Shown here piece after piece: positions 7,139 through 13,377 of a stretch of 16,225 bases of DNA. The notes under the pieces were generated by a model. It was given only the letters and a program-made list of their open reading frames with translations, did no database searches and was not told the DNA's origin. The position numbers and the translations under genes are program-made. Source of the DNA: Gammaproteobacteria bacterium (lineage in GTDB: Bacteria; Pseudomonadota; Gammaproteobacteria; Steroidobacterales; Steroidobacteraceae); assembly GCA_005877965.1 (NCBI GenBank), contig VBNP01000047.1, positions 1 through 16,225 of the forward strand, given 5' to 3'. The number at the start of each line of letters is the position of its first letter. The stretch's first letter is position 1.

Positions 7139-7148
7139 TGCCCGGGCA
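7139..7148. promoter_or_regulatory. Probable upstream MarR operator
   Basis: TGCCCGGGCA is a perfect palindrome differing from the other two sites only at its central two bases (CG in place of TA). It lies just upstream of the marR -35 on the minus strand and on the promoter side of the Fic gene. Confidence 0.6.
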
Positions 7149-7283
7149 GATCATATGCGGTCACCGCCCTCCAAGCCACAGATCAAATGCCGTCGGATGA
7201 GGTCGTCGGACTGCCTGGTATTCGATGGTTTCCGGACAAGAAACGATGGAATAGGTCAAAATACGGACATTCAATGGCCTGTG

Positions 7284-8792
7284 ATGGCCCTCATGCCGTC
7301 TGTTCCGGACACACTGCCCGAGCTGGTGATCGTCTCAGAGACCGATGCCGCCGCCGCCCGGCGCGCGCGCCGGCTCGCGGCAGAGGGCCGGCTGCGCCGG
7401 ATATACCCAAGCATCTACACCTCCAGTTTGGGCAGCCCACTGGAAACGATAGTTCTCCGGCATTGGCGCGCGATCGTTGGGCATCTGCTTCCGGGAGGCG
7501 TGATTTCTCATCGCTCTGCTTTCGATGGGAGACCCCAGAACGGCAGTCTCTCCATCACTCGCGGAAGGACGCGACGGGATCTGCGATTACCGGGCCTTAC
7601 CATCCACGTTGTGCCCGGACCGGGGCCACGCCTCAGCCCGCCCGCGAACGATGCACCGTACGGTGCACTACATCTAGCCAGTGATCCGCGGCGATTTCTG
7701 GAAAATCTGACTCGGGGCCGTGGATGGGCCAACCGAGTCTTGCCGCAAGAATCCATCGAAGCGTCTCTGGAGCGCTTGCTGATGGTAGGCGGCCCGCGCC
7801 GCCTGGACCAATTGCGCGATGAGGCCCGCCAGGTCGCGCAGGGGCTTGGCTACGCAGTGCAGTTCAAGCGGCTGGACAGCCTGGTAGGTGCCCTGCTCGG
7901 CGCGCAGAAATCAAAGTATCTGACGGCGAAGCAGGCGTTGGCACGCGTCGCCGGCCGACCATACGACCCCGCCAGACTTGAAATCTTTGACTCGCTGTTC
8001 GCTGCGCTGAACCACACCGCGCTGGAAGATGTTGGCGACGCAGCTCCCTCGGGGGTGGCGCGCGAAAACTTTGCCTTCTTCGAGGCTTATTTCTCCAACT
8101 ACATCGAGGGCACGACCTTCGAAGTCGAAGAAGCCGAAGCCATCGTCTTCTTTGGCCAGATTATCGAAAACCGTAGTGAGGACTCACACGATATTCTGGG
8201 TACGTTCAATGCTGCGACGCAATCGCCTTGGCGCGATCAACCACCCCAGAGGGCCGACGACTTTCTGGTTTGGCTTCAAAACGTCAATGCGCTTGTCATG
8301 CAAAAACGAGCTGACAAAAAACCGGGCGAGTGGAAAGACAAACCGAACCAGGCGGGAAGCACCTACTTTGTCCTGCCGGAGTTGGTGCCGGGCACCCTAC
8401 GGGAAGGATTCGAGCGTATTCGCGGATTGGTTCATCCTTTGGCACGCGCGATCATGACAATGTTTGTGATAACGGAAGTGCACCCATTTATCGATGGGAA
8501 CGGCCGAACAGCCCGTTTAGCGATGAATTGCATGCTGAGCGCTCAAAAGTTCAGCCGCATCATTGTTCCGACCGTTTACCGTGAGGACTATCTGTTGCCG
8601 TTGAAAGCCTTGAGCCACAATAAGGCTGCGGAACCGCTGCTGGTCGCATCAAGCCGCGTCCAGCGGTGGTCCGCAGCGTTCGATTACTCGGTACCAAGAC
8701 CAGAGTTGCGCGCTAGCCTGGCTCGGTGCAACGCGTTTCAGGAAGATCTGCGCAACTACAAGTTGTTGTTTCCGAGCAGACCCGAGTTATGA
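7284..8792 (+). CDS. Fic-domain protein with AbiEi-like N-terminal region
   Basis: 502 residues from the ATG at 7284. The C-terminal half is a Fic domain, usually an AMP transferase acting on protein hydroxyls. Its active-site loop is HPFIDGNGRTAR (residues 400-411, bases 8481-8516) with catalytic His, Asp and both Arg intact. SNYIEG (271-276) fits the (S/T)xxxE(G/N) inhibitory motif ahead of the Fic core, making this class II, self-inhibited by E275. The N-terminal 200 or so residues begin with a short winged-helix-like segment (about 11-48: ARRLAAEGRLRRIYPSIY), then VISHRSAFDG, resembling AbiEi-type antitoxin regulators of type IV toxin-antitoxin systems. That assignment is by pattern only. 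Base use is visibly more AT-rich than in neighbours, suggesting transfer. The start is uncertain: in-frame ATGs also occur at 7155, 7197 and 7293, none with a good Shine-Dalgarno. No separate antitoxin gene is seen. Confidence 0.88.
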   Translation: MALMPSVPDTLPELVIVSETDAAAARRARRLAAEGRLRRIYPSIYTSSLGSPLETIVLRHWRAIVGHLLPGGVISHRSAFDGRPQNGSLSITRGRTRRDLRLPGLTIHVVPGPGPRLSPPANDAPYGALHLASDPRRFLENLTRGRGWANRVLPQESIEASLERLLMVGGPRRLDQLRDEARQVAQGLGYAVQFKRLDSLVGALLGAQKSKYLTAKQALARVAGRPYDPARLEIFDSLFAALNHTALEDVGDAAPSGVARENFAFFEAYFSNYIEGTTFEVEEAEAIVFFGQIIENRSEDSHDILGTFNAATQSPWRDQPPQRADDFLVWLQNVNALVMQKRADKKPGEWKDKPNQAGSTYFVLPELVPGTLREGFERIRGLVHPLARAIMTMFVITEVHPFIDGNGRTARLAMNCMLSAQKFSRIIVPTVYREDYLLPLKALSHNKAAEPLLVASSRVQRWSAAFDYSVPRPELRASLARCNAFQEDLRNYKLLFPSRPEL

Positions 8793-8837
8793 CGGTCCAT
8801 GCCCCGACCTGAACTAAAAATCATGAGGAGGCCGTCG

Positions 8838-8882
8838 ATGCCCAGTTCTCCGCGCCGCGCCGCCACCGCTGCCGGCGTGTAG
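8838..8882 (+). CDS. Possible mini-ORF upstream of tRNA-Pro
   Basis: A 14-codon reading frame (MPSSPRRAATAAGV) starts at an ATG six bases after a perfect AGGAGG (8826-8831). Its TAG stop overlaps the -10 box of tRNA-Pro. An ATG at 8823 would add five codons. The ribosome-binding site is the strongest in the window, but the peptide resembles nothing known and the composition is like surrounding non-coding DNA. It may be chance or the remnant of a lost gene. Confidence 0.15.
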   Translation: MPSSPRRAATAAGV

Positions 8883-8885
8883 AAT
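8880..8885 (+). promoter_or_regulatory. Probable -10 box of tRNA-Pro
   Basis: TAGAAT matches the sigma-70 -10 at five of six positions and lies 16 bases before the tRNA 5' end. The sequence at the -35 distance is all G and C and does not match. A C-rich discriminator follows (TAGGCCCCC), again like stable-RNA promoters. Confidence 0.5.
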
Positions 8886-8901
8886 TAGGCCCCCTTCTTT
8901 G

Positions 8902-8975
8902 CGGGGTGTAGCTCAGCCTGGTAGAGCGCTACGTTTGGGACGTAGATGTCGCAGGTTCAAATCCTGTCACCCCGA
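8902..8975 (+). tRNA. tRNA-Pro (anticodon UGG), no encoded CCA
   Basis: A 74-nt cloverleaf with acceptor CGGGGTG/CACCCCG, D stem GCTC/GAGC, anticodon stem CTACG/CGTAG with loop TTTGGGA (anticodon UGG), T stem GCAGG/CCTGT and discriminator A. The UGG anticodon can read all proline codons when wobble-modified. After the discriminator the sequence is GGTCCA rather than CCA, so the 3' end must be added by tRNA nucleotidyltransferase, unlike the four other tRNAs here. The cysS stop, on the opposite strand, is 7 bases away. Confidence 0.94.
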
Positions 8976-8982
8976 GGTCCAC

Positions 8983-10410
8983 CTAGGCGCGCCGCCAGGC
9001 GGTCTTGCCCCCGGGCTTATCCTCGAGCAGCACACCGGCGGCGGCCAGCTCGTCGCGGATGCGATCCGATTCGGCCCAGTTCTTCGCGCGGCGCGCTGCG
9101 GCGCGCGCGGCGATGCGCGCCTCGATCTCCCCATCGGACACGCCCGTGCCGCCGCCCGCGGCGGCACCCGCACTGCCGCTGCCGACGCCCGGCTTCGCGA
9201 GCCGAAACCACTGTGCAGGCTCCACGCTGAGCAGCCCCAGGACGCCACCGAGCGAGCGCAGCTCCGCGGCCAGCTGCGCCGCCCGCGCCACATCGCCCGC
9301 GTCGCGCGCCGAGTTCACCTCGCGGGTGAGGGTCTGCAGCACCGCCAGCGCCTCCGGAGTGTTGAAATCATCGTCCATGCTGTCGAGGAAGCGCGCCGTG
9401 TGCGCGCCGGCCTCGCCCGCCACCGCGGGCAGGTCGCGCAGCGCCGTGTAGATCCTTCCCAGGGCCGCATCCGCCTGCTCGAGCTGCTCGAGGGAGTAGT
9501 TGATCGGGCCGCGGTAGTGGCTGGACAGAACGAAGAAGCGCAGCACCTCCGGGTGGCGCAGCACCGGCAGCACCTCGCGCAGGGTGAAGAAGTTGCCGAG
9601 CGACTTCGACATCTTCTCCTCGTCCACGTTGACGAAGCCGTTGTGCATCCACAGGTTGACGAACTCATCGCCGCTCGCGGCACAGGACTGCGCGATCTCG
9701 TTCTCGTGATGCGGGAACTTCAGATCCATGCCGCCGCCGTGGATATCGAAATGCGTGCCGAGGAGCGCGGTGGACATGGCGGAGCACTCGATGTGCCAGC
9801 CGGGTCGGCCCGCACCCCAGGGCGAGTCCCAGGCCGGCTCGCCGGGCTTGGCGTGCTTCCACAGGACGAAGTCGAGCGGATCGCGCTTGGCTTCGTCGAC
9901 CTCGACGCGCGCACCGGCGCGCAGGTCGGCGAGGCGCTTGCCGGAGAGCCGGCCGTAGCCCTCGAAACGCGCCACCGCGTACATGACGTCCCCGTTGGCG
10001 GCCACGTAGGCGTAGTCCTTTGCCAGCAGCTGCGCCACCATGGTGATGATCTGCGGCACGTATTGCGTGGCGCGCGGCTCATGATCCGGGCGCTCGATGC
10101 CGAGCCGCCCGCAATCCTCGTTCATGGCCGCGATGAAGCGTTCGGTGAGCGCGCCGATCGACTCGCCATTCTCGGCCGCGCGCCGGATGATCTTGTCGTC
10201 GATGTCGGTGATGTTGCGCACGTAGGTGAGGCGGTAGCCCCGGTGCCGCAGGTAGCGGCTCACGACGTCGAACACGAGCAGCATGCGCGCGTGGCCGATG
10301 TGCACGAAGTCGTACACCGTGAGGCCGCACACGTACATGCGCAAGCTCCCGGGCGTGATCGGCTTGAGTTCCTGCTTCTCGCCGCGGAGGGAGTTGTGGA
10401 TGCGGATCAT
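8983..10410 (-). CDS. cysS: Cysteinyl-tRNA synthetase
   Basis: 475 residues, close to E. coli CysRS (461). It charges tRNA-Cys in the cytoplasm. The class I signatures are HIGH at 37-40 and KMSKS at 266-270. The zinc ligands that select cysteine are all present at the E. coli positions: C28, C209, H234 and E238. A Gly/Ala/Ser-rich insert of about 20 residues (GVGSGSAGAAAGGG) separates the DALR/helical-bundle region from the C-terminal anticodon-binding part and is probably a flexible linker. The ATG at 10408-10410 overlaps the gltX stop as ATGA, so translation is probably coupled to gltX. The stop lies 7 bases from the convergent tRNA-Pro. Confidence 0.97.
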   Translation of the reverse strand: MIRIHNSLRGEKQELKPITPGSLRMYVCGLTVYDFVHIGHARMLLVFDVVSRYLRHRGYRLTYVRNITDIDDKIIRRAAENGESIGALTERFIAAMNEDCGRLGIERPDHEPRATQYVPQIITMVAQLLAKDYAYVAANGDVMYAVARFEGYGRLSGKRLADLRAGARVEVDEAKRDPLDFVLWKHAKPGEPAWDSPWGAGRPGWHIECSAMSTALLGTHFDIHGGGMDLKFPHHENEIAQSCAASGDEFVNLWMHNGFVNVDEEKMSKSLGNFFTLREVLPVLRHPEVLRFFVLSSHYRGPINYSLEQLEQADAALGRIYTALRDLPAVAGEAGAHTARFLDSMDDDFNTPEALAVLQTLTREVNSARDAGDVARAAQLAAELRSLGGVLGLLSVEPAQWFRLAKPGVGSGSAGAAAGGGTGVSDGEIEARIAARAAARRAKNWAESDRIRDELAAAGVLLEDKPGGKTAWRRA

Positions 10411-11840
10411 GCGAAACGCGCCAGCCGCTCGCGCGCCTTGCCGGCGGGCATCGCCCGCAGGAGCGGCGCGAGCTCCGGTCCGTGCTCGCGCCCGGTGAGC
10501 GCCACGCGCAGCGGCATGTACAGCGCCGCGCCCTTGCGCCCGGTCGCCTCGCGCACCGCGCCGGCGATGGCCGGCAGATCGTTGCCGCTCGCCGCGGCGG
10601 CGGCGGCGGCGGCGGCGAAGTAGCCCGCGCCGGCCTCGCGCACCAGCTGCTCGCCGGCTGCGCCGAGCGGCGGCGGCCCGCCGAACACGATATCCACCCA
10701 CGGCCGCGCATCCTCGGGCAGCACCACGTTCGGCAGCAGCGCGTCGATGAATGCGTCGGTGGCGTGCGCATCGAGCCCGGCGGGCAGGAGCGGGGCGAGC
10801 CAGGCGCGCGCGGCCTGCGGCGAGAGCGAATGCACGGCATCCTTCTGCCACACGAGCAGCTGCTGCTCGTCGAAGCGCGCCGGCGCGCGCCCCAGGTGCG
10901 CCGTATCGAATGCCCGCGCCATCTCCTCGAGCCCGAGCAGCCCATGGAGCGGGGTCGAGTGCCCGAGGCGGAACAGGTGATTGGCGAGGGCGAGCGGCTG
11001 GTAGCCGCGCGCGCGATATTCGCGCACGCTCACCGCCGCGTGGCGCTTGGACAGCGGCGCGCCGTCGGCCCCGACGATGAGCGCCACGTGGCCGTAGGCG
11101 GGCGGCGCCAGGCCCAGGGCCGCGAGAATCAGCAGCTGCCGCGGCGTGTTGGTGAGGTGGTCCTCGCCACGCAACGCCTGCGTCACTCCCATGCAGGCAT
11201 CGTCCACCGCGTTGGAGAAGAAGAAAGCCGCGGAGCCGTCGGCGCGCCGCACCACGAAATCGCCGATGTCGTCGCTGAGGAAGCTCTGCGGGCCGTGCAC
11301 GAAGTCCTCGAACCTCACGCGCTCGCCGCGCGGCACGCGAAAGCGCAACGTGGCCGCGGATCCCTGCGCCTGTCGATGCGCGCGCCCGGCGGGGGTGAGA
11401 TCACGGCAGGTGCCGGCGTAGCGCGGCGGCTTGCCCGCGGCGAGCTGCGCGCGGCGCGACAGTTCCAGCTCCAGCGGGGTGCAGAAGCACGGGTAGACCA
11501 CCTCCTGACGTTCGAGCACCGCGAACTGCCGCGCGTACAGCGCGCCACGCTGCGACTGGCGGTAGGGTCCGCGCTCATCCTCCCGGTCCGGGCCCGCGTC
11601 CCAGTCGATGCCGAGCCAGCGCAGGTCCGCCATGAGCGCCGTGGTGTGGGAGTCGAGGCTGCGTTCGGCGTCCGTGTCCTCGATGCGCAGCAGGAAACGC
11701 CCGCCGGCGCTGCGCGCCAGCAGCAGGTTGAACAGCGCGGTGCGCGCGTTTCCCAGGTGCAGCTCGCCGGTGGGACTCGGGGCGAAGCGGGTGACCCGCT
11801 GCGGCTCCCCGCCCGGGGGTGACATCGCACTCGCGCTCAT
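10407..11840 (-). CDS. gltX: Glutamyl-tRNA synthetase
   Basis: 477 residues. It attaches glutamate to tRNA-Glu, also the precursor for tetrapyrroles in bacteria with HemA. The class I signature is HLGN at 28-31 (within PSPTGELHLGNARTALFN), and the KMSKS equivalent is LSKRH at 264-268. Candidate zinc ligands are C119, C121, Y142 and C146. The catalytic RGEDHLTNTPRQ stretch is at about 225-236. HLGN, the FFFSNAVDDA segment and the C-terminal PLRVALTG...GPEL ending resemble the second bacterial GluRS branch more than E. coli GltX (HVGG); this is from memory of the families. A run of nine alanines, coded by a GCC repeat, interrupts the C-terminal domain. There is no Shine-Dalgarno before the ATG at 11840; an in-frame ATG at 11825 is possible. 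Confidence 0.94.
   Translation of the reverse strand: MSASAMSPPGGEPQRVTRFAPSPTGELHLGNARTALFNLLLARSAGGRFLLRIEDTDAERSLDSHTTALMADLRWLGIDWDAGPDREDERGPYRQSQRGALYARQFAVLERQEVVYPCFCTPLELELSRRAQLAAGKPPRYAGTCRDLTPAGRAHRQAQGSAATLRFRVPRGERVRFEDFVHGPQSFLSDDIGDFVVRRADGSAAFFFSNAVDDACMGVTQALRGEDHLTNTPRQLLILAALGLAPPAYGHVALIVGADGAPLSKRHAAVSVREYRARGYQPLALANHLFRLGHSTPLHGLLGLEEMARAFDTAHLGRAPARFDEQQLLVWQKDAVHSLSPQAARAWLAPLLPAGLDAHATDAFIDALLPNVVLPEDARPWVDIVFGGPPPLGAAGEQLVREAGAGYFAAAAAAAAASGNDLPAIAGAVREATGRKGAALYMPLRVALTGREHGPELAPLLRAMPAGKARERLARFA
10594..10617. repeat. Trinucleotide repeat, (GCG)8, inside gltX
   Basis: Eight uninterrupted GCG units on the plus strand read as consecutive GCC alanine codons in gltX, giving most of a nine-alanine run in the C-terminal domain. 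Replication slippage here would change the alanine count without shifting the frame. Confidence 0.9.
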
Positions 11841-11846
11841 GAGGCG

Positions 11847-11876
11847 ATGTTACGGGAAATCCGCGAATCTCAACAA
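11847..11876 (-). promoter_or_regulatory. Candidate gltX-cysS promoter giving a leaderless message
   Basis: The minus strand has TAACAT at 11847-11852, six bases before the gltX ATG. TTGTTG (11871-11876) is 18 bp upstream, and TTGAGA (11868-11873), a better match, is at only 15 bp. If this -10 is used, transcription would start at or next to the A of the start codon. The lack of a Shine-Dalgarno fits, but the promoter is weak. Confidence 0.3.
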
Positions 11877-11896
11877 AGCGCCGCGCGCCTACCGCC

Positions 11897-11907
11897 TGCT
11901 ATAGAAT
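11897..11907 (+). promoter_or_regulatory. Probable promoter of the cyclophilin-lpxH operon
   Basis: The plus strand reads TGCTATAGAAT, which contains an extended -10 (TGn followed by TATAGA) and an overlapping TAGAAT. There is no recognisable -35. Transcription would start near 11913, about 34 bases before the ATG at 11947. Confidence 0.5.
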
Positions 11908-11946
11908 TCGCCGCCGGCGCGTGCCCCTCGAGCCACGGAGGATTCG

Positions 11947-12615
11947 ATGTCCATTCAGCCCCGCACCCGCATCGGTGCCCTCGCGATGCTGCTGCTCGCG
12001 GTCATGCTGCTGCACGGCGAGGCGCGCGCCGAGGAGCCGAATCCGCAGGTGAAGGTCACGACCAATATGGGCGAGTTCGTCATCGAAGTGCGCCAGGACC
12101 GCGCCCCCCTCACCGCGGCGAACTTCCTGCGTTACGTGCGCGAGGGCTTCTACTCCGGCACCCTGCTCCACCGGGTGGTCGCGAACTTCGTCATCCAGGG
12201 CGGCGGGCACGATGCCCTCAGCTACGCTCTCAAGGCGACGCACGAGAACGTCTTCAACGAGTCCGGCAACGGCCTGCAGAACAAGCGCGGCACCGTCGGT
12301 CTGGCGCGCGGGGATGCGCCCCACTCCGGCAACGCGCAGTTCTACGTCAACCTGGTCGACAATCCGGATCTGGATCCGGTCTCGACCCGCTGGGGCTACA
12401 CGGTCTTCGGCCGCATCGTGCAGGGGATGGACGTCATCGAACACATCGGTGAGACGCCCACCGGCGCCGCCGGACCCTTCAAGTCGGATGCGCCCTTGAA
12501 GCCCGTCATCATCGAGAAGGTGGAAATGGTCGCCCCCGGTGCGACGCGCGGCCCGGCGGAGCTGACCCCGGCGCCGCCGCCGCGGCAGGACACCACGATC
12601 CTCTCGCCGAAGTAG
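11947..12615 (+). CDS. Secreted cyclophilin-type peptidyl-prolyl cis-trans isomerase
   Basis: 222 residues. A signal peptide is clear: basic start, hydrophobic core (about 10-22) and cleavage after A26-R27-A28, giving a periplasmic mature protein like PpiA. The isomerase domain shows the catalytic H75-R76 in LLHRVVANFVIQGG (73-86), and NAQFYVNLVDN further on. The W in the GYTVFGRI segment usual for ligand-binding cyclophilins is absent here, as in many bacterial forms. About 30 residues at the C-terminus form a Pro/Thr-rich tail beyond the domain. The start is supported by GGAGG five bases upstream. lpxH begins five bases after the stop, so the two genes form an operon; this pairing places an envelope-folding factor beside lipid A synthesis. 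Confidence 0.94.
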   Translation: MSIQPRTRIGALAMLLLAVMLLHGEARAEEPNPQVKVTTNMGEFVIEVRQDRAPLTAANFLRYVREGFYSGTLLHRVVANFVIQGGGHDALSYALKATHENVFNESGNGLQNKRGTVGLARGDAPHSGNAQFYVNLVDNPDLDPVSTRWGYTVFGRIVQGMDVIEHIGETPTGAAGPFKSDAPLKPVIIEKVEMVAPGATRGPAELTPAPPPRQDTTILSPK

Positions 12616-12620
12616 CGCAC

Positions 12621-13346
12621 ATGGCGCGCCTGTTCGTCTCGGACGTGCATCTGGATGCCGGCGCGCCCGAGGCCACCGGGCAGTTCCTCGGCTTTCTCGC
12701 CACCGAGGCCGCGGCCGCCGAGGCGCTCTACATCCTCGGCGACCTGTTCGAGGCGTGGGTGGGCGATGACGACCCGGATCCGCAGAAAGACCGGGTGTGC
12801 CGGGGACTGCGCGCCCTGACCCAGCGCGGCGTCGCCTGCTTCGCGATGCACGGCAACCGCGACTTCCTGCTCGGTGAGGGTTTCTGCGAGCGCAGCGGCT
12901 GCCGCCTGCTGACGGATCCGGTGGTGGCGCAGTTCGATGGCGAGGCGGTGCTGCTCACGCACGGCGATGCGCTGTGCACCGACGATCACCCCTATCAGGA
13001 GTTGCGCAGCATGGTGCGCAGCCGGGATTGGCAGCAGCGCTTCCTCGCCCTGCCGCGCTCGCACCGCGAGCTCCTGGCCGATGAGGCGCGCGCCGGCAGC
13101 CGGCGGCACACCTCGCGCACGGTACCCTACATCATGGACGTGAATGCCGGTGCGGTGGCCGCGGCGTTTCGGGCCGCCCGGGTGCGGCGCATGATCCACG
13201 GCCACACGCACCGCCCGGGCATGCACGACATCCAGACCGACGGCGGTCCGGCACAGCGCATCGTGCTCGGCGCCTGGTACGAGCAGGGCAGCTACCTGAG
13301 CTGCGAGCGCGGCAGATACCAGCTGCGCGAGCTGCCGCGCCCCTAA
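12621..13346 (+). CDS. lpxH: UDP-2,3-diacylglucosamine diphosphatase
   Basis: 241 residues, matching E. coli LpxH (240). It hydrolyses UDP-2,3-diacylglucosamine to lipid X and UMP, the fourth step of lipid A synthesis, at the cytoplasmic face of the inner membrane. All manganese-binding motifs of the calcineurin-like fold are present: D8 and H10 (SDVHL), D41 (GDLFE), N79-R80-D81 (GNRD), H114 (THGD), and the H193-H195-H197 cluster (HGHTHRPG). This indicates an outer membrane with lipopolysaccharide. It is the second gene of an operon, five bases after the cyclophilin. A strong GC-rich hairpin begins at its stop codon. Confidence 0.97.
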   Translation: MARLFVSDVHLDAGAPEATGQFLGFLATEAAAAEALYILGDLFEAWVGDDDPDPQKDRVCRGLRALTQRGVACFAMHGNRDFLLGEGFCERSGCRLLTDPVVAQFDGEAVLLTHGDALCTDDHPYQELRSMVRSRDWQQRFLALPRSHRELLADEARAGSRRHTSRTVPYIMDVNAGAVAAAFRAARVRRMIHGHTHRPGMHDIQTDGGPAQRIVLGAWYEQGSYLSCERGRYQLRELPRP

Positions 13347-13377
13347 AGCGGCGCGCGCCGAGCGCGCGGCGCGCTTT
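13345..13377. terminator. Bidirectional hairpin terminator between lpxH and the Spy-like gene
   Basis: AAAGCG (13345-13350) pairs with CGCTTT (13372-13377), and the DNA between is almost all G and C and can extend the stem imperfectly. The outer A and T bases give a short T-run on either strand, so it could stop both convergent transcripts. It overlaps the stop codons of both genes. Confidence 0.6.

Noticed and set aside
7155..7283. An N-terminal extension of the Fic protein from the ATG at 7155
   Set aside because: The 43 extra residues have no family resemblance, no Shine-Dalgarno precedes them, and the region is marR promoter DNA. The alternative start is still noted in the gene entry.
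8902..8982. tRNA-Pro as an integration site for the Fic island
   Set aside because: Elements normally insert at the 3' end of a tRNA. Here the AT-richer gene is on the 5' side, the 3' side is core cysS, and no repeat of the tRNA end or integrase is seen.
8899..10623. A 574-codon plus-strand frame covering tRNA-Pro and cysS
   Set aside because: It would translate through the tRNA and runs antisense to a synthetase with every signature residue present.
10482..11822. A 446-codon plus-strand frame across gltX
   Set aside because: Shadow of gltX; its Gly run is simply the GCG repeat read on the other strand.
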